From contig JABAAH010000001.1 in assembly GCA_014238855.1 (NCBI GenBank), forward strand, positions 141,936 to 205,935: a stretch of 64,000 nucleotides of DNA, read 5' to 3'. This stretch comes from Planctomycetota bacterium (GTDB taxonomy: Bacteria; Planctomycetota; Planctomycetia; Pirellulales; UBA1268). Position 1 is the first letter of the stretch. Every line of letters begins with the position of its first letter. The position numbers were made by a program, and so were the translations under genes. Positions 52,223 through 61,015 of this stretch are shown one piece after another. The notes under the pieces were generated by a model. The model ran no database searches. It was given only the letters and a program-made list of their open reading frames with translations, and was not told where the DNA came from.

Positions 52223-52257
52223 AAAAAAAACCAGATCATAAAAAAAGCCGGATCTGG
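52223..52257 (-). terminator. Rho-independent terminator downstream of ruvB
   Basis: Minus strand CCAGATC-(13 nt)-GATCTGG followed by TTTTTTTT. Confidence 0.65.
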
Positions 52258-52335
52258 CATCTCGGAACCCTTAAATCTACGTTCCAGTGCAGTGGCCGTC
52301 AAGAACCGTTCTCTTCAGCCACGAGCGGGATACTT

Positions 52336-53358
52336 TCAGAACAATTTATGCTGCGGACCAGAACGTGGAGCATGGCCTAGATGTGCCTCCCCTCGCTCTG
52401 TAAGACGGCGACCTCGCGGGGTTCGAATAATGAGTTCGTACCGTAAAAGAAATGGCTCGACATCATCTTCAAGTGTATCGACAGCTATACTCATCGTATG
52501 TGCAATGGCTTCAATTCCTGCTGGTCCGCCTCCAAAAACACGCTGAAGCGTCTCAAGATATCGGCGATCAAAACCATCCAAACCAAGCTCATCAATACCC
52601 TGCATCTCAAGTGCTGTCCTCGCGATCTCCAGATCAACGACTCGATTAGCTCGACTTGTTGAGTAATCCCGTATCCAGCGTAGTCGATTATTCGCCAGAC
52701 GAGGTGTGCCCCGACTCCTCCCTGCAATCTCTGTCGCTGTCTCAGCATCCATGGGCATGTCGAGCTTTCCAGCAGATCGAAAAATAATTTTTGCGAGTTC
52801 AGGAACGCTGTAATAGTCAAGATGCTCCCGGACAACGAACCGATCTCGAAGCGGCGCGGAAATCAATCCGGCTCGAGTGGTTGCACCAACAAGAGTAAAC
52901 GGTTGAAGTGGCATATTAATTGTTCGTGCGCTCATTCCGTCACCAAGAGTTATATCGATCCGGAAATCCTCCATGGCCGGATACATAAACTCTTCCACAG
53001 CAATTGGAAGACGATGGATCTCATCAATAAACAAAACCGAACCTTCACCAGCATTTGTAAGATAAGGGAGCAGATCTTTTGGAGCAGCGAGCGCGGCACC
53101 ACTAGCAATTTGTAACGTCGCCCCGAGCTCTCTTGGTATGCATGTTGCAAATGTAGTTTTCCCCAATCCCGGTGGTCCATCAAGCAGGATGTGCCCCAAC
53201 GGCTCTGATCTTTTTCGAGCGGCATCGATTGCAATTGCGAGTCGTTCATGAACATCTTGCTGCCCGACCATTTCCTCAAGACGCTGTGGGCGCAGAACAC
53301 GATCCTCAGGCTGCGCATCATCCGTCGCCTCAACCGATGGTTCTCGAAATTCACTCAC
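52336..53358 (-). CDS. ruvB: Holliday junction helicase RuvB
   Basis: RPQRLEEMVGQQDVHERL, HILLDGPPGLGKTTFATCI, LFIDEIHRLP, GATTRAGLISAPLRDRF. Confidence 0.97.
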   Translation of the reverse strand: MSEFREPSVEATDDAQPEDRVLRPQRLEEMVGQQDVHERLAIAIDAARKRSEPLGHILLDGPPGLGKTTFATCIPRELGATLQIASGAALAAPKDLLPYLTNAGEGSVLFIDEIHRLPIAVEEFMYPAMEDFRIDITLGDGMSARTINMPLQPFTLVGATTRAGLISAPLRDRFVVREHLDYYSVPELAKIIFRSAGKLDMPMDAETATEIAGRSRGTPRLANNRLRWIRDYSTSRANRVVDLEIARTALEMQGIDELGLDGFDRRYLETLQRVFGGGPAGIEAIAHTMSIAVDTLEDDVEPFLLRYELIIRTPRGRRLTERGEAHLGHAPRSGPQHKLF

Positions 53359-53414
53359 AAAAGCCTCCTCAGACTGAATCCCCTTCGCGCCGTGGGCGAA
53401 GGCTTTCTACACAG

Positions 53415-54044
53415 TTACTTCTTCGCATGCGTCTGCCTATAAATCAATTCAAGAGCGGCTTGGACATCATTTATTTTCTTACTGTTGTCCCGCAACCCAT
53501 CAACGAGCCTGCGTGCATCTGCCTCAGAATGGCCAAGACTCCGTAAAACATCAGCTGTTTCCGTGAGTACATCACTACCGGCTGTTTCGCCGGCAGGTGA
53601 ATCCTTGGCGACAAGAAGGGCAAACTTCGGCATCTTTCTTCGAAGCTTCGCAATGATGCGCTCAGCTGTTGCGGCACCAACGCCAGGCAACTTTGACAAC
53701 GCACTCGTGTCCTGCTCCTCAATGGCGGTGGCCACCTCACCAACGGGACGGACCATGGCTCGCAATGCTTTGCGAACCCCAACCCCGTCAACTTCGCAGA
53801 ACAGCTCAAAAAATTCTCGCTCTACTTCTGAAAGAAACCCCACTATACGAGGCACGAGATTACCCCGTGTCGGATTACCCTCGAGGTACTCAAGCGTGTA
53901 CAACGAAATATCTTTACCCAGCTTGGGCTGAAGCTGCCTTCTCACCATTTCTGGAACGAGCACTTCATGCACAATATTACCTACTGCCAATTCAATAGCT
54001 GTTGGCTCTACGCGATCAAGACAGCCTGAAATTTTACGAATCAT
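53415..54044 (-). CDS. ruvA: Holliday junction helicase subunit RuvA
   Basis: MIRKISGCLDRVEPTAIELAVGNIVHEVLVP, LSKLPGVGAATAERIIAKLR (HhH), C-terminal LGHSEADARRLVDGL. Confidence 0.92.
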   Translation of the reverse strand: MIRKISGCLDRVEPTAIELAVGNIVHEVLVPEMVRRQLQPKLGKDISLYTLEYLEGNPTRGNLVPRIVGFLSEVEREFFELFCEVDGVGVRKALRAMVRPVGEVATAIEEQDTSALSKLPGVGAATAERIIAKLRRKMPKFALLVAKDSPAGETAGSDVLTETADVLRSLGHSEADARRLVDGLRDNSKKINDVQAALELIYRQTHAKK

Positions 54045-54121
54045 TCTTTCATTCCCCAAGCAACAACGAGGCATTCTACGACACTCATACGATATCGGCC
54101 TTTCTGAGTATTACCCAATGC

Positions 54122-54721
54122 TTATGTATTGTCTCGAAACTGGGCCTGCGTTCCTGGTAACGCACGAAGCCTCAGGTAAAAGTCTGCAAGTGCTATTGCG
54201 AGTGCATCAGCAGCATCGGCTGGTTCAGGACGAGTCTTTAATCGCAACTCCCGCTGCACAGCCAATTGCATCTGTTCCTTTCCCGCATGGCCACTTCCTG
54301 TCAGCATGCTTTTTACTCGATTCGGCAAATAATGGTGGAGTTCAATTCCCGCTTGTGCAGCAGCAAGACAGATTACACCCCGAGCGTGCCCCATAAGAAT
54401 CGCAGTTTTGGGAAAACGGACGTGCACGAAAAGCTGCTCAATTGCCATTGATTGTGGAGCGAATGTCTCGAGAATTTCCCGAACACCCGAGTGAATGACG
54501 TGGAGGCGATCTTGAATATCATCTTTGCTTTTCGGCCGGATCGTACCGGCTTCAACAAGCTGAACCTGCTGATTCGGGAGCACCTCAATTACACCATAGC
54601 CAGTAATATTGAGTCCTGGGTCAAACCCAACGATTCGAGTCGACTGACCATCCTTCACCGAACGTGTGTGCGACTGACTCTCGTCAGGAAGACTTGGTTT
54701 CCCTTGCTGGCTCTTCTTCAT
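54122..54721 (-). CDS. ruvC: Holliday junction resolvase RuvC
   Basis: RIVGFDPGLNITGYGVIEV, MAIEQLFVHVRFPKTAILMGHARGVICLAAAQAGIELHHYLPNRVKSMLTGSGHAGKEQM, DAADALAIALADFYLR. Confidence 0.94.
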   Translation of the reverse strand: MKKSQQGKPSLPDESQSHTRSVKDGQSTRIVGFDPGLNITGYGVIEVLPNQQVQLVEAGTIRPKSKDDIQDRLHVIHSGVREILETFAPQSMAIEQLFVHVRFPKTAILMGHARGVICLAAAQAGIELHHYLPNRVKSMLTGSGHAGKEQMQLAVQRELRLKTRPEPADAADALAIALADFYLRLRALPGTQAQFRDNT

Positions 54722-54991
54722 CTCAGAAGACTAACAGACCGCTCAAACGTAGCACCAGCCTCATCAGCACAGAGATTATAATTCCGTGTGATCCGTTCGT
54801 AATTCTTTCCTTGTCACCGCTGGACAAAATGCACGAAAACCTGCAACTGCAGAACCGGAGTCCCTCTTGTTTTTAAAAAAACACTTTCCGTCTTATCCGC
54901 CTGAATTCGGTAGACTACAGATACAATTTCAAGTATTCGTTTCTGCCGAGAGAACCGGGCTATCATCTAGAAAGCAACAGGAGCCATAAAA

Positions 54992-55369
54992 ATGAGTGAC
55001 GCCTTAGTCAAGGGAACTATTCACCTTATTGAAGAAACGAAAACATTCGGACAAAAAGGATTCCGAAAGCGACTTGTTGTTCTTGAGCAGAACAAAGGCA
55101 GTGGATTTACAAATTACATACCAGTTGAGTTTCTAAAAGACGCATGTGATTCAGTTGATGACTTACATCTTGGTGATGAAATTGAGGTGTCGTATCGCCT
55201 GAGCGGACGAAAGTGGCAGCGCGATGAATCAAGCGATCCAAAATATTTCCTTTCTGCCGAAGCGATGTCATTTCGGGTCATTACAGGCAACTCGTCCGAC
55301 TCATCCGGGGCAACGCCTGACATCGATAATGTGCTCGCAGAGGCCGCCGACGATGACGTACCATTTTAA
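54992..55369 (+). CDS. DUF3127 OB-fold-like protein with SSB-like C-terminal tip
   Basis: KGTIHLIEETKTFGQKGFRKRLVVLEQ...YIPVEFLKD...GDEIEVSYRLSGRKWQ; ends AEAADDDVPF*. Confidence 0.8.
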   Translation: MSDALVKGTIHLIEETKTFGQKGFRKRLVVLEQNKGSGFTNYIPVEFLKDACDSVDDLHLGDEIEVSYRLSGRKWQRDESSDPKYFLSAEAMSFRVITGNSSDSSGATPDIDNVLAEAADDDVPF

Positions 55370-55386
55370 GGACGTACCATTTTAAG
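55355..55386. repeat. Perfect 16-bp tandem duplication containing the DUF3127 stop
   Basis: gacgtaccattttaag x2; first copy encodes DVPF*. Confidence 0.97.
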
Positions 55387-55432
55387 ACTGCGCGTTTGAA
55401 TTCAAGCCTGCTCGTTTCAAGCCTGCTTGTCT
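55384..55432. repeat. About 14-bp direct repeat, 3 near-copies
   Basis: aagactgcgcgttt ... aagcctgctcgttt c aagcctgcttgtct. Confidence 0.75.
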
Positions 55433-55508
55433 ATGACCAGTACAACAGTATGGTTCCATCATCACTCAGCGTGATGCACAAATGCCCAGCACTATTAATA
55501 CAGCCCAA

Positions 55509-55590
55509 TGCAGGCTTCTGTGCAGGCTTCTGTGCAGGCTTCTGTGCAGGCTTCTGTGCAGGCTTCTGGTGAGCTTCTGGTGAGCACTCG
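55509..55590. repeat. 12-bp minisatellite
   Basis: tgcaggcttctg x5 perfect (55509-55568), then degenerate gtgagcttctg / gtgagcac. Confidence 0.97.
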
Positions 55591-55644
55591 TTCTGCTGAC
55601 TGAGGGCATATTCGGATGAATCCGTCGTCGCCACAGAGGCGGTA

Positions 55645-56061
55645 TCAACGCAACCTAAAAGCAGCCGTAGTACCCAGACAGCGCATGGATAGTAACCACC
55701 CCGGCCGCCCGCCTGAGGCTCCCGAATTAATACCCGTACTCACTGCAGCAACGAGCACAATCCACAGCGACGCCCCACCATGTGTAAGTAGTACAAGCGT
55801 ACACCCAGCAATCAACTGACATATCGCGTGCGCGTACAACATGACTTCAAACGGTCGCCCAGATTCACGTGCCGGCCGATAGCAAATGCTCTTGCCTAAA
55901 AAAATATCGAAGAGCGGACCAATGCCAAGCATGTAAATCACTCCGACTGCCACAAACGGACCTCCAGGACGATTTTTAGCAATCACCACGAGGGGATTGA
56001 TCGGCCCAAGTAAATGCCAGCCCCATGCCTCCGGTCGTGTTGCCGTTGCCTGTAATGCCAT
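55645..56061 (-). pseudogene. Truncated AlkB-like (alkane 1-monooxygenase/membrane desaturase-type) gene remnant
   Basis: GGPFVAVGVIYMLGIGPLFDIFLGKS...FEVMLYAHAICQLIAGCTLVLLTHGGASLWIVLVAAVSTGINSGASG then unrelated GGRPGWLLSMRCLGTTAAFRLR*; no His boxes follow. Family call from motif memory. Confidence 0.5.
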
Positions 56062-56331
56062 GACTCTCGCACCTCCTGTGAATAATCTCCTCAAGACCTT
56101 GCTTCAGTTTCAACTGGAAAGGTTTTAGGCATCGAGACGAAGAGACAAAGAAAAAAACACAATTCCCTCGACTTTTAATGACCAGAAGAACACCCCCCCC
56201 CAGCGTTGGTAATGCGTTTGAGGCTGGCGACGTGGATTTACCAGGCCGTGTGATCGCAGAAGCGTTAGGATGTGACTATAACATTTGGGTGCACCTTTCA
56301 TGGTCTTTTCGTTCGTATGGTGATTCCTGAT

Positions 56332-59300
56332 ATGCGTCTATCCTTAACCCTGTTTCTGATTCACGGCTTCTTGTGTGCCGCAGGCACCTCGACTCAAGCT
56401 AAAGAGCAATCGTCCTTGGTCAAGCACCTTGAGTTTTTCGAGCGAGATGTCCGACCATTATTGGTGACACATTGTTATGAGTGCCACAGCACTCATGCGA
56501 AGCGTGTCGAAGCAAACCTTCTCCTTGACAGCCGAGCGTCTCACTTACGTGGTGGCGATTCGGGAGCAGCTATTGTTCCGGGTGACGCAAGCAGCAGCCT
56601 ACTCATCGAAGCTCTACATTACGATTCATATGAAATGCCACCGAAGGGCAAACTCAGCGACGAGGACATCCAAACACTCGTTCACTGGATTGAGATAGGT
56701 GCTCCCTGGCCAGATGAACCAGCACCTGTCGCACATTCAACTCAAGACGACTTCGACCTTGAAAAGCGAAAAACAGATTTCTGGGTATGGCAGCCTATGG
56801 CCGCATCAGATCTGCCGACAGTTCAAAATATTGAATGGCTGAATAATGACATTGATCTTTTTACTCTTTCACAACTTGAACAGGCTCATATCAAACCATC
56901 TCGGGACGCTGAACGAACAGCAGTCCTTCGACGTCTGTATTTCGATTTGATTGGTCTGCCTCCAACAGCAGATGAAGTCAAAGCATTTATCCAAAACAAA
57001 AACCCGCAGGCGACTGAACGCGTCGTTGATCAACTCCTTGAGTCCCCACACTTCGGAGAGCGATGGGGGCGACACTGGCTAGACGTTGTGCGCTATGCAG
57101 AATCTCGAGGACATGAATTCGACAATGACACGCCCAATGCATTTCAATACCGCGACTACGTCATTCGAGCACTCAATGCTGACATTCCATACGACCAATT
57201 CGTCCGCGAACACATTGCCGGTGACCTCCTGCCGAATCCCCGACTGCACCCAAAGGACAAATTCAATGAATCTATTCTTGGAACGGGATTCTGGTTTTTA
57301 GGCGAATGGGTGCACTCTCCCGTCGACATCCGAAAAGATGAGGCAGATCGTTTTGACAACATGATCGACGTGTTTTCGAAGACATTCCTTGGTGTCACCG
57401 TTGCATGCGCGCGTTGCCACGACCACAAATACGATGCCATTTCAACGGCTGACTACTATTCACTCAGCGGTTTTTTACAAAGCAGTGATTATCGACAGAT
57501 TCGCTTTGAATCAATGGAGCACAATCGCCAGGTTGCGATACAACTTGCTGACATTGACAGCACGTACAAACAGCAGATTGATGGCCTGCTTGAAAAACGT
57601 GGCATTCTGGCTCCCGCGACGGCACCAAAACTGACTGATGATTGCATACTGTTTAATTACTCCGACCTTCCTCAAGACAGTTTCCTTCAGGATGGATTTA
57701 TTTTTGGTTTATCTCCGCAAAGAGCAGGGGAGCCATACCTGGATAGCGCTACTGGCCATCTGAAAATCAGCACGTTCGGTGCTGCAGTCAATGATCCACT
57801 CTGGAATGGTCTTGAATCGATCACAGAAGGCGCTTTCCAAAACCAGAGCGTGCTCACAAAAATTCCCAAGAGTGGCAGAACGCTTCGCTCACCAACCTTT
57901 GAATTAATAAATGGTGAGGTTCATTGTCTTGTTGATGGCACAGGACATATTATTGCCTGTGTCGACTCACATCGTCTGGTTGCCGGACCACTCCACAAAC
58001 AAACCGTTGTTCGTTTTAAAGACGGCCAGCGATGGGTACGCCTCAACCTCGACCGATACGTCGGTCATCGCCTCCATCTAGAATTTATACCCGAGTCAAA
58101 TCAAGAAATAGCCGTTCGCATGGCCGTTCAGGGGCTTTCCGAAAGCGCCTTGGCCACATTCGAAAAACGCATAAACGAGAACGACCACCAATACGAAGAG
58201 TATGCAAAGATAGCCGAAGCCATACTGAATAACGACACCCAGAATAACAGCACCCAGACTGAAACCGACCTCTCGACCCGTGACATAATTTCATCATGGA
58301 AAGGCGAGCGAGAACAGCTCGCTTCTCACATTGTCCGTACATCACGACTTGCTCTGTCGATGATGGACGGAACCGGAGAAGACGATCGCATTCTGATTCG
58401 TGGCGACTCAGCAAAACCGGGACAGATTGAGCCCCGACACTTCCTCACTGCAATCTCGGGCGACAAACCACTTCCGATCAAAAAAGGTAGTGGCCGACTT
58501 CAACTGGCAGAACTCGTGAATGATCCAACCAACCCACTGACTTCGCGGGTCATCGTCAATCGCATCTGGCACCATCTCATGGGCCGTGGCATCGTGCCAA
58601 CCACTGACGACTTTGGCTTTCTCGGAAAACGTCCAACGCACCCTCGTCTCTTGGACCATCTTGCGACCAGATTCCTGCAAGAAGGCCGTAGCATCAAAAG
58701 CATGATCAAGTACATCGTCCTATCCCGGACATACCAGATGTCGAGCCATGCCAACCAGAGGGAAAAAGAATTAGATCCAAGCAATCTGCTGTGGCACCAC
58801 TACCCCCCGAGACGACTACAGGGCGAAGCAATCAGAGACTCTCTCCTCACACTTTCCGGCCACCTCGATACAACCGCGTTCGGTCCTCCGGTTCCAATCC
58901 ATCTGACATCATTTATGAACGGCAGGGGGCGGCCCAAAAAAAGTGGCTCACTTGATGGTGATGGTCGTCGCTCTATTTACATATCCGTGCGGCGTAATTT
59001 TCTTTCACCTTTCATGCTGGCATTCGATACGCCAACTCCATTCAGCTCCATGGGCCGGCGTAATGTCTCAAACGTTCCGGCTCAACCCCTGATTCTTTTG
59101 AACGACCCCCTCGTCGTTGAATTAGCAGACGACTGGAGCAAGCAAGCAGCGAAAAACATTACCGGCACTGGCTTCGACGCCGCCTCCAAGCGGATCGAAT
59201 GGATGTACCTCTCGGCATTCAGCCGTTATCCAACCAAACAAGAAACGGCGACATCCCTTGCGTTCCTGTCTTCAAAGGCAGCCGACAGCAAGTCATTCGA

Positions 59301-59373
59301 CTTTGATGACACCTACTGGTCAGAACTGGCTCATGCTCTTGTGAACACGAAGGAGTTCATATTCCTACGATGA
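56332..59373 (+). CDS. Planctomycete cytochrome-C (PSCyt1) + DUF1549 + DUF1553 (PSD1) protein
   Basis: FFERDVRPLLVTHCYECHS, DSRASHLRGGDSGAAIVPGDASSSLLIEAL, VVDQLLESPHFGERWGRHWLDVVRYAES, TSRVIVNRIWHHLMGRGIVPTTDDFG, YHPPRRLQGEAIRDSLL-type motif. Confidence 0.93.
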   Translation: MRLSLTLFLIHGFLCAAGTSTQAKEQSSLVKHLEFFERDVRPLLVTHCYECHSTHAKRVEANLLLDSRASHLRGGDSGAAIVPGDASSSLLIEALHYDSYEMPPKGKLSDEDIQTLVHWIEIGAPWPDEPAPVAHSTQDDFDLEKRKTDFWVWQPMAASDLPTVQNIEWLNNDIDLFTLSQLEQAHIKPSRDAERTAVLRRLYFDLIGLPPTADEVKAFIQNKNPQATERVVDQLLESPHFGERWGRHWLDVVRYAESRGHEFDNDTPNAFQYRDYVIRALNADIPYDQFVREHIAGDLLPNPRLHPKDKFNESILGTGFWFLGEWVHSPVDIRKDEADRFDNMIDVFSKTFLGVTVACARCHDHKYDAISTADYYSLSGFLQSSDYRQIRFESMEHNRQVAIQLADIDSTYKQQIDGLLEKRGILAPATAPKLTDDCILFNYSDLPQDSFLQDGFIFGLSPQRAGEPYLDSATGHLKISTFGAAVNDPLWNGLESITEGAFQNQSVLTKIPKSGRTLRSPTFELINGEVHCLVDGTGHIIACVDSHRLVAGPLHKQTVVRFKDGQRWVRLNLDRYVGHRLHLEFIPESNQEIAVRMAVQGLSESALATFEKRINENDHQYEEYAKIAEAILNNDTQNNSTQTETDLSTRDIISSWKGEREQLASHIVRTSRLALSMMDGTGEDDRILIRGDSAKPGQIEPRHFLTAISGDKPLPIKKGSGRLQLAELVNDPTNPLTSRVIVNRIWHHLMGRGIVPTTDDFGFLGKRPTHPRLLDHLATRFLQEGRSIKSMIKYIVLSRTYQMSSHANQREKELDPSNLLWHHYPPRRLQGEAIRDSLLTLSGHLDTTAFGPPVPIHLTSFMNGRGRPKKSGSLDGDGRRSIYISVRRNFLSPFMLAFDTPTPFSSMGRRNVSNVPAQPLILLNDPLVVELADDWSKQAAKNITGTGFDAASKRIEWMYLSAFSRYPTKQETATSLAFLSSKAADSKSFDFDDTYWSELAHALVNTKEFIFLR

Positions 59374-60827
59374 TTCACCACGACCCATTTCCTTGCCACC
59401 AACACAGGCCCAGCCCGATGAGTCGCCGCGGGATGCTCTCGCAATGTGCAAATGGGTTTGGTGCAGTGGCACTTGCAGCTCTTCACGCTGACCCAGCATT
59501 TTCATCTGACTCAGTACCAAGAACTACACCCGTACAGGCTGGTCATGGGCCGCATCATAAGGTTCGAGCAAAAAACATTATCTTCCTGTATATGGATGGC
59601 GGCCCCTCACAGGTTGACACGTTTGATCCGAAACCACTGCTCGACAAATACAACGGTAAAGATCCTGGCGACCTCTTTAAAGTCGAACCGACTCAGTTCA
59701 ATAACAATGGAAATCTGCTTGCGAGTCCCTGGAAATTTAAACAGCACGGTGACTCTGGCATTCCCGTCAGTGAACTCTTTCCGCACGTATCCCAGTGCGT
59801 TGATGAACTTGCTGTTATTCGATCAATGACGTCGGGATTTCCAGAGCACACATTTGCCAACTACTTTCTCCACACCGGAAGTGCACTCCAAGGCCGCCCA
59901 AGCATGGGGGCGTGGGTCAACTATGGACTGGGAAGTGAGTGCCAGAACCTGCCTGGATTTGTTGTGCTCAATGGCGGCCTCATTCCTCCAGGTGGCCTCG
60001 ATTGCTTTGGTAGTGGTTTTCTTCCGGCCAGTTATCAGGGCTCCATTTTCAAGCCCTCAGGGACGGGCGTTGCAAACATTAAGCCTCACAAGACAACGCC
60101 AGAAGACCAACGAGCAAAACTTGACCTTATTAACGAACTGGACGGCTTCGCTGAAGCTCAATTTGGAAAGCACGACAGCATTGAATCTGCAATTAAAAAT
60201 TATGAATTGGCGTATTCCATGCAAATAGCGGTTCCGCAGGTCATGTCAATCAGCGATGAGCCTCAACACATACAAAAACTCTATGGCCTAGAGTCAGAAT
60301 ATGAACCAACTCGCATCTATGCGGCACAATGCCTGATCGCGCGGCGGATGGTAGAGCAGGGGGTTCGCTTCATTGAACTGACCTGTCCAAATGTTGGCCA
60401 TGACCGTTGGGATCAGCACAAAAACCTGAAGCAGGGGCATGAAGACAATGCACGAGCTGTCGACCAGCCAATTGCTGCCTTGTTACAAGACCTTCGCCAA
60501 CGTGGCATGCTTGATGAAACTCTCGTTGTCTGGGCAGGCGAATTCGGCCGCACTCCATTTGCCCAAGGAGCCAACGGCCGAGATCACAACCAGTATGGTT
60601 TTACTGTGTGGATGGCAGGCGGTGGTGTCAAACCAGGAATCGTGTACGGCGCAACCGATGAGTTTGGGTATCGCGCCATTAAAAATCGTCTTGAAATGCA
60701 TGACCTGCACGCCACAATGCTTCATCTATTAGGCGTCGACCACACCCGAAGCACGTTTCGTTTCAGTGGCAGAGACATGCGATTGACTGATGTCCATGGG
60801 CATGTAGTTGAAGATATCGTTTCCTAG
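59370..60827 (+). CDS. DUF1501 protein (Tat-type N-terminus)
   Basis: SRRGMLSQCANGFGAVALAAL; NIIFLYMDGGPSQVDTFDPKPLLDKYNGK; VVWAGEFGRTPFAQG.NGRDHNQYGFTVWMAGGGVKPG. Confidence 0.93.
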   Translation: MIHHDPFPCHQHRPSPMSRRGMLSQCANGFGAVALAALHADPAFSSDSVPRTTPVQAGHGPHHKVRAKNIIFLYMDGGPSQVDTFDPKPLLDKYNGKDPGDLFKVEPTQFNNNGNLLASPWKFKQHGDSGIPVSELFPHVSQCVDELAVIRSMTSGFPEHTFANYFLHTGSALQGRPSMGAWVNYGLGSECQNLPGFVVLNGGLIPPGGLDCFGSGFLPASYQGSIFKPSGTGVANIKPHKTTPEDQRAKLDLINELDGFAEAQFGKHDSIESAIKNYELAYSMQIAVPQVMSISDEPQHIQKLYGLESEYEPTRIYAAQCLIARRMVEQGVRFIELTCPNVGHDRWDQHKNLKQGHEDNARAVDQPIAALLQDLRQRGMLDETLVVWAGEFGRTPFAQGANGRDHNQYGFTVWMAGGGVKPGIVYGATDEFGYRAIKNRLEMHDLHATMLHLLGVDHTRSTFRFSGRDMRLTDVHGHVVEDIVS

Positions 60828-61015
60828 CACGCCACAAGAACCAAAACTTTGGCTCATGACATTTCCGCTGCCGACATCACCAGTGTTAGGATACCGCCGG
60901 CCGGCGTCATTGCTCTCTAAGCTCACGGGTACCCGCGCGGCAAGCATCGCGAGGCAAGTGCACAAGAAGTGCTCTCGGTGTCCTGGCGAAATATCAGGAT
61001 CAAAGAGATGAAGTA

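Noticed and set aside
53485-53931. 148-aa plus-strand ORF
   Set aside because: Antisense to ruvA.
55509-55590. Possible CRISPR-like repeat
   Set aside because: 12-bp head-to-tail repeat without spacers.
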